A DNA stretch of 64,000 bases from Mixta sp. Marseille-Q2659 (GCF_940807255.1 NZ_CALNWY010000018.1:1-64000); one strand, 5' to 3'. Shown: positions 9,514-18,833, counted from the first letter of the stretch. Notes: generated by a model from the sequence alone, not told the origin. Program-made: numbers and translations.

Positions 9514-10452
9514 TTATACCGAACCCACCGGACGATCGCAGTAAAGATGCAGGCGCGGGATCAGCAGCCACAGCTGTTCCGCCTGAGGCTTATAGCGATG
9601 GGTAATATTCTCTGCATCGTAATTCAACAACTCTCCTAATACCGGCACCTGCTGACGGTTCGGACAGCGCACCAGCAGTGGAGAAGGGCAGGCCAGCTGC
9701 GTCTGTTTCTGCTGCTCTTTATCCCAGATGCGTGCAATAGGCTGAACCTTTACCGGCCGCTTAATTTTCAGTTTCGCCCCTTTCGGTAATGACTGCACCG
9801 CAATCAGCTCCTGCTGCACCTTCTCCGCCCATTGTTCGCGCGTCCACGGCGCCTGTGCGCGTCCAGCCTTCAGGCTTTTTTCCAGTTTCTCGGTAATTTC
9901 CTGCTGCGTAACATTCTTAATGATATGTTTGTTAGCCCAGCCGAAGCGCACGCTGTCCGGCGCATCAAGCAGCGTTATAGCACGGTAAGCGTTCAGCGTT
10001 AGCAGGCCGCGCAGGTGCGTATGGACAAAATCAAAGCGCGCCTCGGCTGGCAGCCCCGATTCAACGGTAATGATGTGTTCCAGCTGGGCCTTAAGCTGAT
10101 TAATTTTGTCGATCTGCTGGTGGAGAAGGGCGTGCTGGTGGTCGTCCGCTTCAAAGCAGAGCGCGCCCGGCAGCCGAACAGCCGCTTTGGTGCTGATATT
10201 CTCTGACTGATGCTGGATAAACAGGCGACAGTAGTGCTGCAACGCCAGCTTGCGCGCTTCTTCGCCCAAATGCTGCGTCACGCTGATTTGGGTTACCGGT
10301 TCATGCTCAGCGCCTTTTACGATCGGCGGCAATGAGAAAACCCGTCCAACCAGCAGCGGCAGAGAAAGCAACTGATCCTGAAGCGCGCCCTGTTCATATT
10401 CCAGCTGATTCGCGCATTGACGTAAATCTTCAACTAAGTCGTAGCGGGTCAT
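9514..10452 (-). CDS. tus: Tus, DNA replication terminus site-binding protein
   Basis: Monomeric contrahelicase that binds Ter sites and halts DnaB at one face, making a polar replication fork trap. 312 residues versus 309 in E. coli. The best-conserved stretches are LFIQHQSENISTKAAVRLPG, FGWANKHIIKN and LKIKRPVKVQPIARIW; the last is the interdomain strand region that grips the DNA major groove. The start is 24-46 bases from a Ter sequence, so Tus should repress its own promoter as in E. coli. Transcribed away from dif. It overlaps no other gene and converges on fumC. Confidence 0.95.
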   Translation of the reverse strand: MTRYDLVEDLRQCANQLEYEQGALQDQLLSLPLLVGRVFSLPPIVKGAEHEPVTQISVTQHLGEEARKLALQHYCRLFIQHQSENISTKAAVRLPGALCFEADDHQHALLHQQIDKINQLKAQLEHIITVESGLPAEARFDFVHTHLRGLLTLNAYRAITLLDAPDSVRFGWANKHIIKNVTQQEITEKLEKSLKAGRAQAPWTREQWAEKVQQELIAVQSLPKGAKLKIKRPVKVQPIARIWDKEQQKQTQLACPSPLLVRCPNRQQVPVLGELLNYDAENITHRYKPQAEQLWLLIPRLHLYCDRPVGSV

Positions 10453-10475
10453 GGTTATCTCCGATAAGAAACATC

Positions 10476-10498
10476 TAATTAGTTACAACATACATATA
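10476..10498 (-). other. Ter site (TerB-like) at the tus promoter
   Basis: The minus strand carries the 14-base core GTATGTTGTAACTA, identical to E. coli TerB, with G at position 6 of the 23-base site, whose partner C6 forms the lock. By established Tus-Ter polarity the blocking face is on the high-coordinate side: forks moving leftward, having passed dif at 42.5 kb, stop, while rightward forks heading for dif pass. Its position also makes it the tus operator. Confidence 0.93.
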
Positions 10499-10549
10499 TC
10501 CTCTTAAAATTTCCAGCTCAGCATTGGGGAAATTATCATTCAGGCAGGT

Positions 10550-10573
10550 AAAAAAGGCCGCCCGGAGGCGACC
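10550..10573 (-). terminator. ynfM intrinsic terminator
   Basis: Stem GGCCGCC/GGCGACC (one mismatch) with loop CGGA. On the minus strand it is followed by six Ts, 13 bases after the ynfM stop. Confidence 0.7.
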
Positions 10574-10585
10574 CGTTATTGATAG

Positions 10586-11842
10586 CTACAGCTTTTTCCC
10601 ATGCAGACGGCTGGCGACACCTAACGCAATAACCAGCAGCACAGCGATAAATGCGGTAATACCCGGCCAACCGTAGTTATGCCAAAAAACGCCGCCGAGC
10701 GTTCCGGCCACGCTGGAGCCGGCATAGTAGCTAAACAGATACAGCGATGAGGCCTGACCTTTAGCCCGCCGCGCGCGCGGCCCAATCCAGCCGCTGGCAA
10801 CCGAATGCGCAGCAAAAAATCCGGCGGTAAACAACATCATGCCCGGAAAAATAAGCCACAACGAATTTGCTAAAGTAATCAGCAGGCCGATCAGCATCAG
10901 GGCCGTCGAAAAGATCAGCACCGGGCCACGGCCATAACGTGCGGTCATCGCGCCAGCCTTGGGCGAACTCCAGGAGCCGGTCAGATAAACCACCGATAAC
11001 AAACCGACAATCGCCTGGCTGAGCGACCAGGGCGCGCTTAACAGCCGATAGCCGATATAGTTAAACAGCGTAACGAAAGCGCCCATCAGTAAAAAACCTT
11101 CGGCAAACAGCAGCGGTAAACCGCGATCGCGCCAATGCAGGCGAAAGTTAATCATCAGGCTGCGAGGTTTGAGCGAAGCAGGGCGAAAATGGCGTGAAGC
11201 GGGCAGAATTTTCCAGAACATCAGCGCTGAAGCCAGCGCAAAACAGCCGATACAGGCCACCGCTACGCGCCACGAGCTGAAATCAGTGATGACGCCGCTA
11301 AGCAGGCGACCGCTCATGCCGCCAATAGAGTTGCCGCTGATATACAACCCCATGGAAAAGGCAATCACGCTCGGATGGATCTCTTCGCTCAGATAAGTCA
11401 TACCCACCGCCGCCACGCCGCTCAGCGACAGCCCAATAAGCGCGCGCATCATCAAAATGCCATGCCAGCTGCTCATGGTGGCTGAAAGCAGAGTACAAAT
11501 GGCCGCCAGTAACAGCGCGACAACCATCACCGGCTTGCGGCCTATTGCATCGGAAAGCGGCCCGGTAACCAGCAGACCCAGCGCCATCAGCGCCGTTGAA
11601 ATCGAAAGGGAAATACTGCTGGCCGCTGGTGATACGCCGAACTCCTGAGAAAGCACCGGCAGAATAGGCTGAACGCAGTAGAGCAGGGCAAAGGTCGCCA
11701 GGCCCGCTGAAAACAGCGCCAGCGTAACGCGCATAAACTGTGGCGTGCCGCGTTTAATATAGCTGTGCTTAGCCACGACGGCGGGTGAGACGCGCTGAAC
11801 CCTGTCAGCAGGCAAGGTTGCGGTCTGAGATGAGCGGTTCAC
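10586..11842 (-). CDS. ynfM: YnfM, major facilitator superfamily transporter
   Basis: Twelve-helix inner-membrane MFS permease, 418 residues, very similar to E. coli YnfM, including the identical stretch IKRGTPQFMRVTLALFSAGL at the first membrane segment. The MFS loop 2-3 signature appears as GPLSDAIGRKP. Family knowledge: arabinose/antibiotic-efflux-like DHA1 transporters; the E. coli member has been linked to arabinose and acridine export, but no firm substrate is known. Divergent from the LysR gene ynfL across 94 bases, the classical regulator-target layout. Confidence 0.92.
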   Translation of the reverse strand: MNRSSQTATLPADRVQRVSPAVVAKHSYIKRGTPQFMRVTLALFSAGLATFALLYCVQPILPVLSQEFGVSPAASSISLSISTALMALGLLVTGPLSDAIGRKPVMVVALLLAAICTLLSATMSSWHGILMMRALIGLSLSGVAAVGMTYLSEEIHPSVIAFSMGLYISGNSIGGMSGRLLSGVITDFSSWRVAVACIGCFALASALMFWKILPASRHFRPASLKPRSLMINFRLHWRDRGLPLLFAEGFLLMGAFVTLFNYIGYRLLSAPWSLSQAIVGLLSVVYLTGSWSSPKAGAMTARYGRGPVLIFSTALMLIGLLITLANSLWLIFPGMMLFTAGFFAAHSVASGWIGPRARRAKGQASSLYLFSYYAGSSVAGTLGGVFWHNYGWPGITAFIAVLLVIALGVASRLHGKKL

Positions 11843-11936
11843 AACGGTTCCTTTATTTAAATACAGTCATTTAATTGTGAATTACAGGGATTATACTGTC
11901 TAATATATTAATAATCTGAAATGATACTTTTAACCT

Positions 11937-12827
11937 ATGAATATCGAGTTGCGCCATCTGCGTTACTTTATCGCCGTCGCGGAGGAGCTGCATTTTGGCC
12001 GCGCCGCGCTGCGCCTTAACATCTCTCAGCCGCCGCTCAGTCAGCAAATCCAGCTGCTGGAACAGCAAATTGGGGCGCGTTTGCTGGCACGTACTAATCG
12101 CAGCGTGCAGCTGACGGCTGCCGGACGTCAGTTTCTGCAGGATGCCCGCGCAATTTTGCTGGATGTCGAACAGGCGGCCAGCCGCGCCGCGCGTCTGCAT
12201 CAGGGAGAAGAAGGGGAAATCCGTATCGGCTTTACCTCGTCAGCGCCCTTTATTACCGCCGTTTCCGATGCGTTGTTTACCTTTCGCCAGCGCTTTCCCC
12301 AGGTGCATATCCAGATGCAGGAGATGAATACTCGTCAGCAGCTGACGCCGTTAAGCGACGGACGACTCGATCTTGGTGTTATGCGCAATACCCCGTTGCC
12401 AGACACGCTCGCCTGGCAATTGCTGCTGCGCGAGCCGCTCTATTGCGTGCTGCATCATGCACATCCGCTTGCCCGTCAGAAACGTATTTCAGTTACCGCG
12501 CTCGCCAACGAGCCTTTTGTTTTTTTCGATGCGCAAAGCGGGACGGCGCTGTATGGCGAAACCATGGCGCTGCTGCATCGTTATCAAATCCAGCCTTATA
12601 TCACTCAGGAAGTGGGCGAGGCGATGACGATTCTGGGACTGGTTGCTACCGGTCTGGGCATCTCTATTTTGCCGGCCTCTTTCCGGCGCGCGCAATTGGC
12701 TGGCGTGGTTTGGCTGCCGCTGGAAGAGCCGGATGCCTGGTCGGAAATGTGGCTGGTCTGGTCGCGGCAGCGAGAAACCACGGCGGTAATGGCGCAGATG
12801 AAAGCGCTGTTACTGCACGAAGAATGA
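11937..12827 (+). CDS. ynfL: YnfL, LysR-family regulator
   Basis: 296-residue LTTR with N-terminal winged helix-turn-helix (LRYFIAVAEELHFGRAA at about residues 7-23) and a C-terminal substrate-binding-like domain. Divergent from ynfM, which it probably regulates from the AT-rich 94-base interval. Orthology to E. coli YnfL rests on family and identical neighbourhood (ynfM, ynfL, mlc, bioD2). The inducer is unknown. Confidence 0.9.
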   Translation: MNIELRHLRYFIAVAEELHFGRAALRLNISQPPLSQQIQLLEQQIGARLLARTNRSVQLTAAGRQFLQDARAILLDVEQAASRAARLHQGEEGEIRIGFTSSAPFITAVSDALFTFRQRFPQVHIQMQEMNTRQQLTPLSDGRLDLGVMRNTPLPDTLAWQLLLREPLYCVLHHAHPLARQKRISVTALANEPFVFFDAQSGTALYGETMALLHRYQIQPYITQEVGEAMTILGLVATGLGISILPASFRRAQLAGVVWLPLEEPDAWSEMWLVWSRQRETTAVMAQMKALLLHEE

Positions 12828-12966
12828 GCGTTAATCACGATGAATTTCATGGTTTTTGTGCAGTAAATCACATATCGAATCAAATAGTTGACGCCCATGG
12901 ATAACTCATCCACCATAGCCTGAGCAGGTTTATTTTGAAGCGCGAAAATAAGTGGGAGCAGGGTGA

Positions 12967-14184
12967 GTGATAGCGGACAGTCAACCTGGTCATATTGACC
13001 AGATCAAGCAGACAAACGCTGGGGCTGTATATCGTCTGATCGACCAGTTTGGCCCAATATCGCGTATTGAACTCTCCCGGCGAGCGCAGCTGGCGCCAGC
13101 CAGTATCACCAAAATTGTGCGGGAAATGCTGGAAGCGCATCTGGTGCAGGAAACGGAATATCAGGAGCCAGGCAGCCGTGGCCGACCGGCGGTAGGTTTG
13201 ATTCTGGACACCGTTGCCTGGCATTACCTGGCCATCCGTATCGGCAACGGCGAGATGACGCTGGCGTTGCGCGATCTCAGCAGCGCGCTGGTGATCGAAG
13301 AAACTCGCCCCCTGCCGGTAGACAGCCCAACCCCGCTCCTCAACAGCATTATCCTGGAAGTCGATCAGTTTTTTATCCGTCATCAGCGCCAGCTTGAGCG
13401 CCTTACCGCGATTGCCATCACCTTGCCAGGCATTATTCACACCGGACTGGGCATCGTTCATCGTATGCCTTTTTATGAGGTGGCGGATATGCCGTTAGGC
13501 CCGGAGCTGGCGGCCCATACCGGCCTGCCGGTTTATATTCAGCACGACGTTTGCGCCTGGACCATTGCCGAATCGCTGTTTGGCGCGTCGCGCGGTGCCA
13601 GAGACGTTATTCAGGTGGTCATTGATGATAACGTTGGCGCTGGCGTCATTACCGGCGGACGGTTGCTGCACAATAACCGTAGCTCACTGGTTGAAATTGG
13701 TCATACGCAGGTAGATGCGTACGGCAAGCAGTGTTACTGCGGTAATCACGGCTGCCTGGAAACCGTGGCCAGCATCGGCAGCATCCTGGAACTCGCTACG
13801 CAGCGGATGCAAACGGCCCTTAGCTCCAGCCTGCATCATCAGCCGCTCACCGTGGATTCACTCTGCGACGCGGCGCTGAATGGCGATCCGCTGGCGCGCG
13901 ATATTATTACCGGCATTGGCAACAGCGTAGGGCGCATTCTGGCGATTATGGTTAATCTGTTTAATCCAGAAAAAATCCTGATCGGTTCGCCGCTGAACCG
14001 CGCCGCCGACGTGCTTTATCCCGCTATCGGTGCTTCCATTCGTCAGCAGGCGCTGCCTGCCTACAGCGCCAATATTCACGTCGAACCCACCGAGTTTCCT
14101 AATGTCGGCACCATGCCCGGCGCCGCGCTGGTTAAAAACGCCATGTACAACGGTGAATTGCTTGTCAAACTGTTACAGGGCTAA
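12967..14184 (+). CDS. mlc: Mlc, glucose-responsive repressor (ROK family)
   Basis: Global repressor of PTS and sugar genes; inactivated when sequestered by dephosphorylated EIICB-Glc at the membrane. 405 residues: N-terminal helix-turn-helix (GPISRIELSRRAQLAPASIT), then a ROK fold with the structural zinc motif CYCGNHGCLE and VEIGHTQVD. The start is a GTG at 12967, matching the GTG start and N terminus of E. coli Mlc (xxxxQPGHIDQIKQTNAGA), with GGGAGCAGGG upstream. Followed by bioD2 after an inverted repeat. Confidence 0.95.
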   Translation: MIADSQPGHIDQIKQTNAGAVYRLIDQFGPISRIELSRRAQLAPASITKIVREMLEAHLVQETEYQEPGSRGRPAVGLILDTVAWHYLAIRIGNGEMTLALRDLSSALVIEETRPLPVDSPTPLLNSIILEVDQFFIRHQRQLERLTAIAITLPGIIHTGLGIVHRMPFYEVADMPLGPELAAHTGLPVYIQHDVCAWTIAESLFGASRGARDVIQVVIDDNVGAGVITGGRLLHNNRSSLVEIGHTQVDAYGKQCYCGNHGCLETVASIGSILELATQRMQTALSSSLHHQPLTVDSLCDAALNGDPLARDIITGIGNSVGRILAIMVNLFNPEKILIGSPLNRAADVLYPAIGASIRQQALPAYSANIHVEPTEFPNVGTMPGAALVKNAMYNGELLVKLLQG

Positions 14185-14203
14185 TCATAACGCAGTTATC
14201 CAC

Positions 14204-14246
14204 AAAAAATTGCGCTAACGCAATCCGATGAAAAGCGCAATTTTTT
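14204..14246 (+). terminator. Long perfect inverted repeat after mlc
   Basis: Twelve-base arms AAAAAATTGCGC (14204-14215) and GCGCAATTTTTT (14235-14246) with a 19-base loop. The T-run of the right arm makes it a probable mlc terminator, symmetric enough to work both ways. Bases 14201-14217 recur exactly at 18766-18782. Confidence 0.65.
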
Positions 14247-14314
14247 ACACTAACCGGCACAAACCGATGATTAATGTTTAACTATTCAGGCCGTCAGCCT
14301 GCCGGAGTGTTGCT

Positions 14315-14998
14315 ATGCTGAGTCGTCTTTTCATTACCGGTACGGATACCGCCGTCGGTAAAACAGTGGTTACCCGTGCCCTGATGCAGAAGCTGGCGGA
14401 AACGCACCCAGCTGTAGTGGGCTATAAACCGGTCGCGAAAAGCAGCCAAATGACAGCGGACGGGCCGCGCAATAAAGATGCGCTGGTGTTACAGCAGGCT
14501 TCTACGCTCAATGTCCCCTATGAAGCCATTAATCCGGTTACGCTGCTTGAAGATGAAATCAGTACCCATCGCGGCGAAACCATTAACTATGCACGTCTGA
14601 GCAGCGGTCTCCAGCTGTTGGAAACGCAGGCGGACATGGTTGTAATTGAAGGCACCGGCGGCTGGCGCAGCCTGATGAACGATCTGCGTCCGTTATCAGA
14701 CTGGGTTATTCAGGAGCAGCTGCCGGTCGTTCTGGTTGTCGGCATCAAGCTGGGCTGTATTAGCCATGCGCTGCTGACCGCTCAGGCGATTATTAATGAT
14801 GGCCTGCCGCTGCTGGGTTGGGTGGCAAACCGTATTAATCCCGGTCTGGCGCACTACGCAGAAATCATTGAAGTGTTACAGGAAAAAATCTCTGCGCCGC
14901 TGTTAGGCGAGCTGCCTTATCTGCCACGGGCGGAACAGCGCGAGCTGGCGCGCTATATCGACCTGTCAGCGCTGACGCTGCCGCAAGCGGTGGCCTGA
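14315..14998 (+). CDS. bioD2: Dethiobiotin synthetase paralogue (BioD2/YnfK)
   Basis: ATP-dependent carboxylase of the BioD family: adds CO2 to 7,8-diaminopelargonate to make dethiobiotin. 227 residues. The Walker A loop is GTDTAVGKTVVT near the N terminus, and EGTGGWRSLM corresponds to the conserved GAGG segment. It lies outside any bio operon and matches E. coli ynfK by position next to mlc. BioD2 proteins are cryptic or auxiliary; whether this one serves biotin synthesis cannot be told here. Confidence 0.9.
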   Translation: MLSRLFITGTDTAVGKTVVTRALMQKLAETHPAVVGYKPVAKSSQMTADGPRNKDALVLQQASTLNVPYEAINPVTLLEDEISTHRGETINYARLSSGLQLLETQADMVVIEGTGGWRSLMNDLRPLSDWVIQEQLPVVLVVGIKLGCISHALLTAQAIINDGLPLLGWVANRINPGLAHYAEIIEVLQEKISAPLLGELPYLPRAEQRELARYIDLSALTLPQAVA

Positions 14999-15003
14999 CA
15001 CAA

Positions 15004-15027
15004 AAAACGCGCCTGAGGGCGCGTTTT
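15004..15027. terminator. Bidirectional terminator, bioD2 / osmV
   Basis: Ten-base stem AAAACGCGCC/GGCGCGTTTT with loop TGAG between two convergent genes; T-runs on both strands. Confidence 0.85.
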
Positions 15028-15050
15028 CGTTTTCGTATTCAAGGTCCTGT

Positions 15051-16187
15051 TTAGCGGTTAATTGCACGGCGCGTGCGGCCAGAGCTGAGATAGTCCGCAA
15101 TATAATCCTGCGAAATCTCTCCACTGTAGCGGCCATCCTCATCCACGATCGGCATCCAGACCAGGTTGTGTTCATACAGTTTCGATAGCACCACACGTAA
15201 GTTTTCTTCCGCCTTGCCGGTGACGGTGAAGCGGTGTATCAACTCTTCACAGTTGCCGCTGGCACCGCGCGCTTCACGGCGCTTCACAAAGCCGAGGGGA
15301 CGGTCGTCATTGTCCACGACAGTAATGGAACGCATATCGTTGTCATCCATAATCGCAAAAGCGTCTGCCAGCGGCGTTGCACGCTGCACGGTAAAGGTCT
15401 GCTGCTGATCGGTGACATCGCCCGCCTGCACCAGCAGCAGGCGCTTCAGCGTACGATCCTGGCCAACAAAAGAGCCGACAAACTCGTTGGCCGGTTTTGC
15501 CAGCAGCTCATCGGGCGTGGCGCATTGCACAATCTTCCCTTGTCCGAATACCGCAATGCGATCGCCCAGCTTCAGCGCTTCATCAATATCATGGCTCACC
15601 AGCATCACGGTTTTCTTCAGTTGACGCTGCATATCAAGAAACTCGTTTTGAATGGCTTCACGGTTAATGGGATCGACCGCACCGAAAGGCTCATCCATTA
15701 GCAGTACCGGCGGATCGGCGGCCAGCGCACGAATTACGCCGATACGCTGTTGTTGTCCGCCCGACATCTCTTTGGGATAGCGATGCAGGAACTTATGCGG
15801 ATCGAGCGCCACCATGCTCATCAGCTCGCTGGCACGCTCGCGGCAGCGTTTTTTATCCCAGCCGAGCATACGCGGCACCACGGTAATGTTTTCCTCAATG
15901 GTCATATTCGGAAACAGACCGATTTGCTGGATCACATAACCGATATTACGGCGCAGCGTCACCGTATCCAGCGTGCTGGTATCTTCGCCGTTAATGGTAA
16001 TCTTGCCGCTGGTCGCCGGGATCAGGCGGTTAATCATCTTCAGCGTGGTGGTTTTCCCACAGCCGGACGGGCCGAGCAGCACGCACATTTCGCCTGCCGG
16101 CACGTGCAGGCTGACGTTATCCACCGCGTTCATTGTGGTGCCGTTTTTCTGGGTGAAGGTTTTAGTCAGATTTTCCAGTTTAATCAT
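15051..16187 (-). CDS. osmV: Osmoprotectant ABC importer ATPase (OsmV type)
   Basis: Cytoplasmic ATPase subunit powering quaternary-amine uptake. 378 residues: Walker A GPSGCGKTT, Q-loop YVIQQIG, signature MSGGQQQR, Walker B VLLMDEPF, switch His in VSHDIDE. The C-terminal third (about 250-378) holds two CBS-like repeats (MRSITVVDN; LVWMPIVDE), the ionic-strength/nucleotide sensor of OpuCA/ProV-type transporters. It overlaps the stop of the upstream permease by one base (TAATG), indicating translational coupling. The four-gene order permease-binding protein-permease-ATPase matches Salmonella osmU; the gene name follows that. Confidence 0.85.
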   Translation of the reverse strand: MIKLENLTKTFTQKNGTTMNAVDNVSLHVPAGEMCVLLGPSGCGKTTTLKMINRLIPATSGKITINGEDTSTLDTVTLRRNIGYVIQQIGLFPNMTIEENITVVPRMLGWDKKRCRERASELMSMVALDPHKFLHRYPKEMSGGQQQRIGVIRALAADPPVLLMDEPFGAVDPINREAIQNEFLDMQRQLKKTVMLVSHDIDEALKLGDRIAVFGQGKIVQCATPDELLAKPANEFVGSFVGQDRTLKRLLLVQAGDVTDQQQTFTVQRATPLADAFAIMDDNDMRSITVVDNDDRPLGFVKRREARGASGNCEELIHRFTVTGKAEENLRVVLSKLYEHNLVWMPIVDEDGRYSGEISQDYIADYLSSGRTRRAINR

Positions 16188-16834
16188 TAGCGAATCCCCT
16201 TCGGTGTCAGCACCAGCTGCAAGCGATGCAGCAGCCAGTCAAGAATAATAGCCAGTAAGCAGATCAGTACCGCGCCTGCGATCAGCATACGAATATCGCT
16301 GCCGCTGATGCCATTTAGTAACAGCAGGCCGAGGCCGCCAGCGCCAATAACCGCCGCAATTGCCATCACGCCGACGTTCATTACGACCGCCGTACGGATG
16401 CCGCCGAAAATTACCGGCAGCGCCAGCGGGATTTCCACCCAGCGCAGCCGTTGCCAAAAGGTCATGCCGATTCCTTGTCCCGCTTCGCGCAGGCCGGGCG
16501 GCAGGCTCTCCAGCGCAGTATGGGTGTTACGCACAATTGGCAGCAGAGAGTAGAGGAATACCGCCGTAATCGCCGGCACCACGCCAATTCCCTGACCGAT
16601 CAGCGAAAAAACCGGAATCATCAGGCCAAACAGCGCAATAGACGGAATGGTGAGAACAATAGTTGCAATGCCTAATACCGGCGTCGCCAGCCATTTAAAG
16701 CGCACAATCAAAATGCCCAGCGGCACGCCCGCCAGAATGGCGCAGCCGACCGCGACCAGCACCAGCCACAGATGCTGCCAGGTGAGGGCGAGAAGATGAG
16801 GCCAGTCGTCGATCATGTAGTGAATCGTATCCAT
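16187..16834 (-). CDS. osmW: Osmoprotectant ABC importer permease (OsmW type)
   Basis: Inner-membrane permease of the BPD_transp_1 family, 215 residues with about six hydrophobic segments. The EAA loop that contacts the ATPase is EAGQGIGMTFWQRLRWVEIP. Ten bases after the binding-protein gene and overlapping osmV. Substrate class (glycine betaine, choline-O-sulfate or similar) is inferred from the family and from the partner binding protein. Confidence 0.85.
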   Translation of the reverse strand: MDTIHYMIDDWPHLLALTWQHLWLVLVAVGCAILAGVPLGILIVRFKWLATPVLGIATIVLTIPSIALFGLMIPVFSLIGQGIGVVPAITAVFLYSLLPIVRNTHTALESLPPGLREAGQGIGMTFWQRLRWVEIPLALPVIFGGIRTAVVMNVGVMAIAAVIGAGGLGLLLLNGISGSDIRMLIAGAVLICLLAIILDWLLHRLQLVLTPKGIR

Positions 16835-16843
16835 AGCGCCTCC

Positions 16844-17755
16844 TTACAGCATGCCTTTTGCTTGCAGAAAATCGCGGGCGACCTGCTGCGGTGATTGGTG
16901 ATCGATATCGACGCGCTTGTTCAGTTCGGTAATGGCGTCATCGGTAATTAACGCAGAAAGCTGATTAAGCGCTGCCGCGAGACCCGGATTGGCCTCCAGC
17001 ACCTCTTTGCGCACCACCGGCGTCACGTTATAGCTGGGGAAATAATGTTTATCATCTTCCAGAATTTTCAGATCGAAGCCTTTCACCCGGCCATCGGTGG
17101 TATAAACCAGGCCCGCATCAACAAAGCCGTCACGGACGGCGTTATAGACCAGTCCCGGATCCATCTGACGGATTTGCGGGCGATCGAGCGTTAAGCCGTA
17201 GAGTTTCTGCAGCGGCTTCAGGCCATCGGAGCGACCGGCAAATTCCAGATCCAGCCCCAGCATCCAGTTATGCTCTGGATCCGTTTTGCGGATCTGTTCA
17301 ATGCGCGCCACCAGCTGGGAAACCGTGGTGATATGCTCTTTTTCCGCCCGTTTGCGCTGCATGGCGAAAGCGTAGGTGTTATTCATTGGCGCCGGATCGA
17401 GCCATACCAGACCAAGCTTTGCATCCAGCCGCCGCACGGTTTCATAGGCCTGCTTTGCGGACATCGGCTCTTTTATATGGTTGAAGATAATCAGCGAGGA
17501 GCCGGTGTATTCCCAGGTCATATCAATCTGTTTATTCAACATGGCGCTGCGGCTGATGGAGACGGGAATATTGGTTTTTGGGATCACCTCGAAGCCTTTT
17601 TTAGTCAGCCACATGGTGGTCATGGCGGACAAAATATGCTGCTCGGTAAAGCCCTTGGTCGCCATAGTAACAGGCGCGGCCTGCGCGGCATTGAAGCAGA
17701 GCGCCAGCGCCGCCAGCAAGCCACATAGCCTGCGCGTCAGGTTACGAATCATCAT
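16844..17755 (-). CDS. osmX: Osmoprotectant-binding protein (OsmX type)
   Basis: Periplasmic OpuAC-family binding protein, 303 residues, with a Sec signal peptide ending near AAQA-APV. The mature start ([13 protein letters not shown]) and the WEYTG segment are typical of betaine/choline-binding OpuBC/OpuCC-type proteins. Lies 11 bases downstream of the damaged permease gene and 9 bases before osmW. Confidence 0.86.
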   Translation of the reverse strand: MMIRNLTRRLCGLLAALALCFNAAQAAPVTMATKGFTEQHILSAMTTMWLTKKGFEVIPKTNIPVSISRSAMLNKQIDMTWEYTGSSLIIFNHIKEPMSAKQAYETVRRLDAKLGLVWLDPAPMNNTYAFAMQRKRAEKEHITTVSQLVARIEQIRKTDPEHNWMLGLDLEFAGRSDGLKPLQKLYGLTLDRPQIRQMDPGLVYNAVRDGFVDAGLVYTTDGRVKGFDLKILEDDKHYFPSYNVTPVVRKEVLEANPGLAAALNQLSALITDDAITELNKRVDIDHQSPQQVARDFLQAKGML

Positions 17756-17766
17756 TAACGGCTCCT

Positions 17767-18476
17767 TTACAGCGCGTGCGGGCTAAGCCAGCGGCCCAGC
17801 GCCGCCAGCAACATATCGAGAATCAGCGCAAACAGCGCCGTCGCCACCGCGCCCAAAATCAGGACGGGAAAATCGTTCAGGTAGATGCCGGGGAAGATCA
17901 GCTCGCCGTAGCTACTGGCGCCAATCAGAAAAGCCAGCGGCGCGGTGCCGACATTAATCGCCATGGCGATACGAATGCCGGAGAGCATCACCGGCCAGGC
18001 ATTTGGCAGTTCCACCTGGCGCAGCCGTTGCGCTTTGGTCATACCGATACCGTTCGCGGCCTCCAGCAGCGAGTCCGGCACGCCAATTAAGCCAGCATAG
18101 GTGTTGCGCACAATAGGTAACAGCGAGGCGAGAAACAGCGATAATCGCCGGACGATCGCCGATGCCGATCACCACCATCGCCAGCGCCAGTACTGCCAGC
18201 GGCGGCAGCGTATTGCCAACGTTAAAGATCTGCATAATGTATTCCGCCCAGCGGCGGGCGAAGGGGCGGCTGAGAAAACCCGCTGGGAATGCCGACCAGC
18301 AGGGCAAACAGCATCGACCAGCCCACCAGCCAGAGATGCTGTTTACCGAGGTAAAGTAAATCGACCTGGCGCGCCTTAATCACATCCAGGCCCACACCGT
18401 AAACCAACAGGGCAGCGACCAGCGCGATCACCAGTAGGGCCAGCGTGATTCGCTTAATCGTGGAAGAAACGTGCAT
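17767..18476 (-). pseudogene. osmY: Osmoprotectant ABC permease (OsmY type), two frameshifts
   Basis: First gene of the importer operon. Three reading frames together encode a complete permease of about 236 residues: start MHVSSTIKRITL at 18476 behind AGGAGA, then a break at about 18285-18287, where an extra base in a CCC run (minus strand) shifts the frame, and a second break near 18133, where two bases appear lost from what would be a GCGC repeat. Protein similarity is continuous across both breaks (NVGNTLPPLAVLALAMV in the middle; EAANGIGMTKAQRLRQVELP, the EAA loop, at the end). If real, the transporter lacks one permease; the downstream genes are intact, which favours sequence error. Confidence 0.75.
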
Positions 18477-18755
18477 GAACAGGGTTCTCCTGGGGAATGG
18501 CTGAGCGCATCCTAGAAGATGGCTCACTTGTTATATTAATCCTTGGGCATCACGGGGCAGAAAACGGTTTCCCACCGCGCAGCCGGACACTAAATATAAA
18601 TTGCTGATTTTTACGCCTTTATCAGCAAAAAAACATGCGGCGCCTTAAACCTATAGCAGCGCGACGGCGCAGGCGCCAGTTTTTGGGCAAAATCAGCAGG
18701 ATAGTTTTGGTTGCTGTCGCAGACCTTCAGCCGCTAACAACAGAGCAAGCATTTG

Positions 18756-18768
18756 GTGACAACGTCAC
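18756..18768. other. matS site (MatP binding)
   Basis: GTGACAACGTCAC fits the MatP consensus GTGACRNYGTCAC at every position. It lies in the 357-base gap 18477-18833 between two divergent genes. The rest of that gap holds a 17-base repeat and a GC-rich palindrome (CCGCT/AGCGG near 18783-18796) ahead of the MFS gene. Confidence 0.9.
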
Positions 18769-18782
18769 AAAAAATTGCGCTA
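18766..18782. repeat. 17-base repeat shared with the mlc-bioD2 gap
   Basis: CACAAAAAATTGCGCTA occurs here and at 14201-14217, exactly and in the same orientation. Here it overlaps the last three bases of the matS site and sits upstream of the MFS gene; there it forms the left arm of a perfect inverted repeat. Confidence 0.7.
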
Positions 18783-18833
18783 CCGCTGCGTAGCGGGTGC
18801 GCTACGCTTAGGGGATTAACAGGAAGGGAAACA

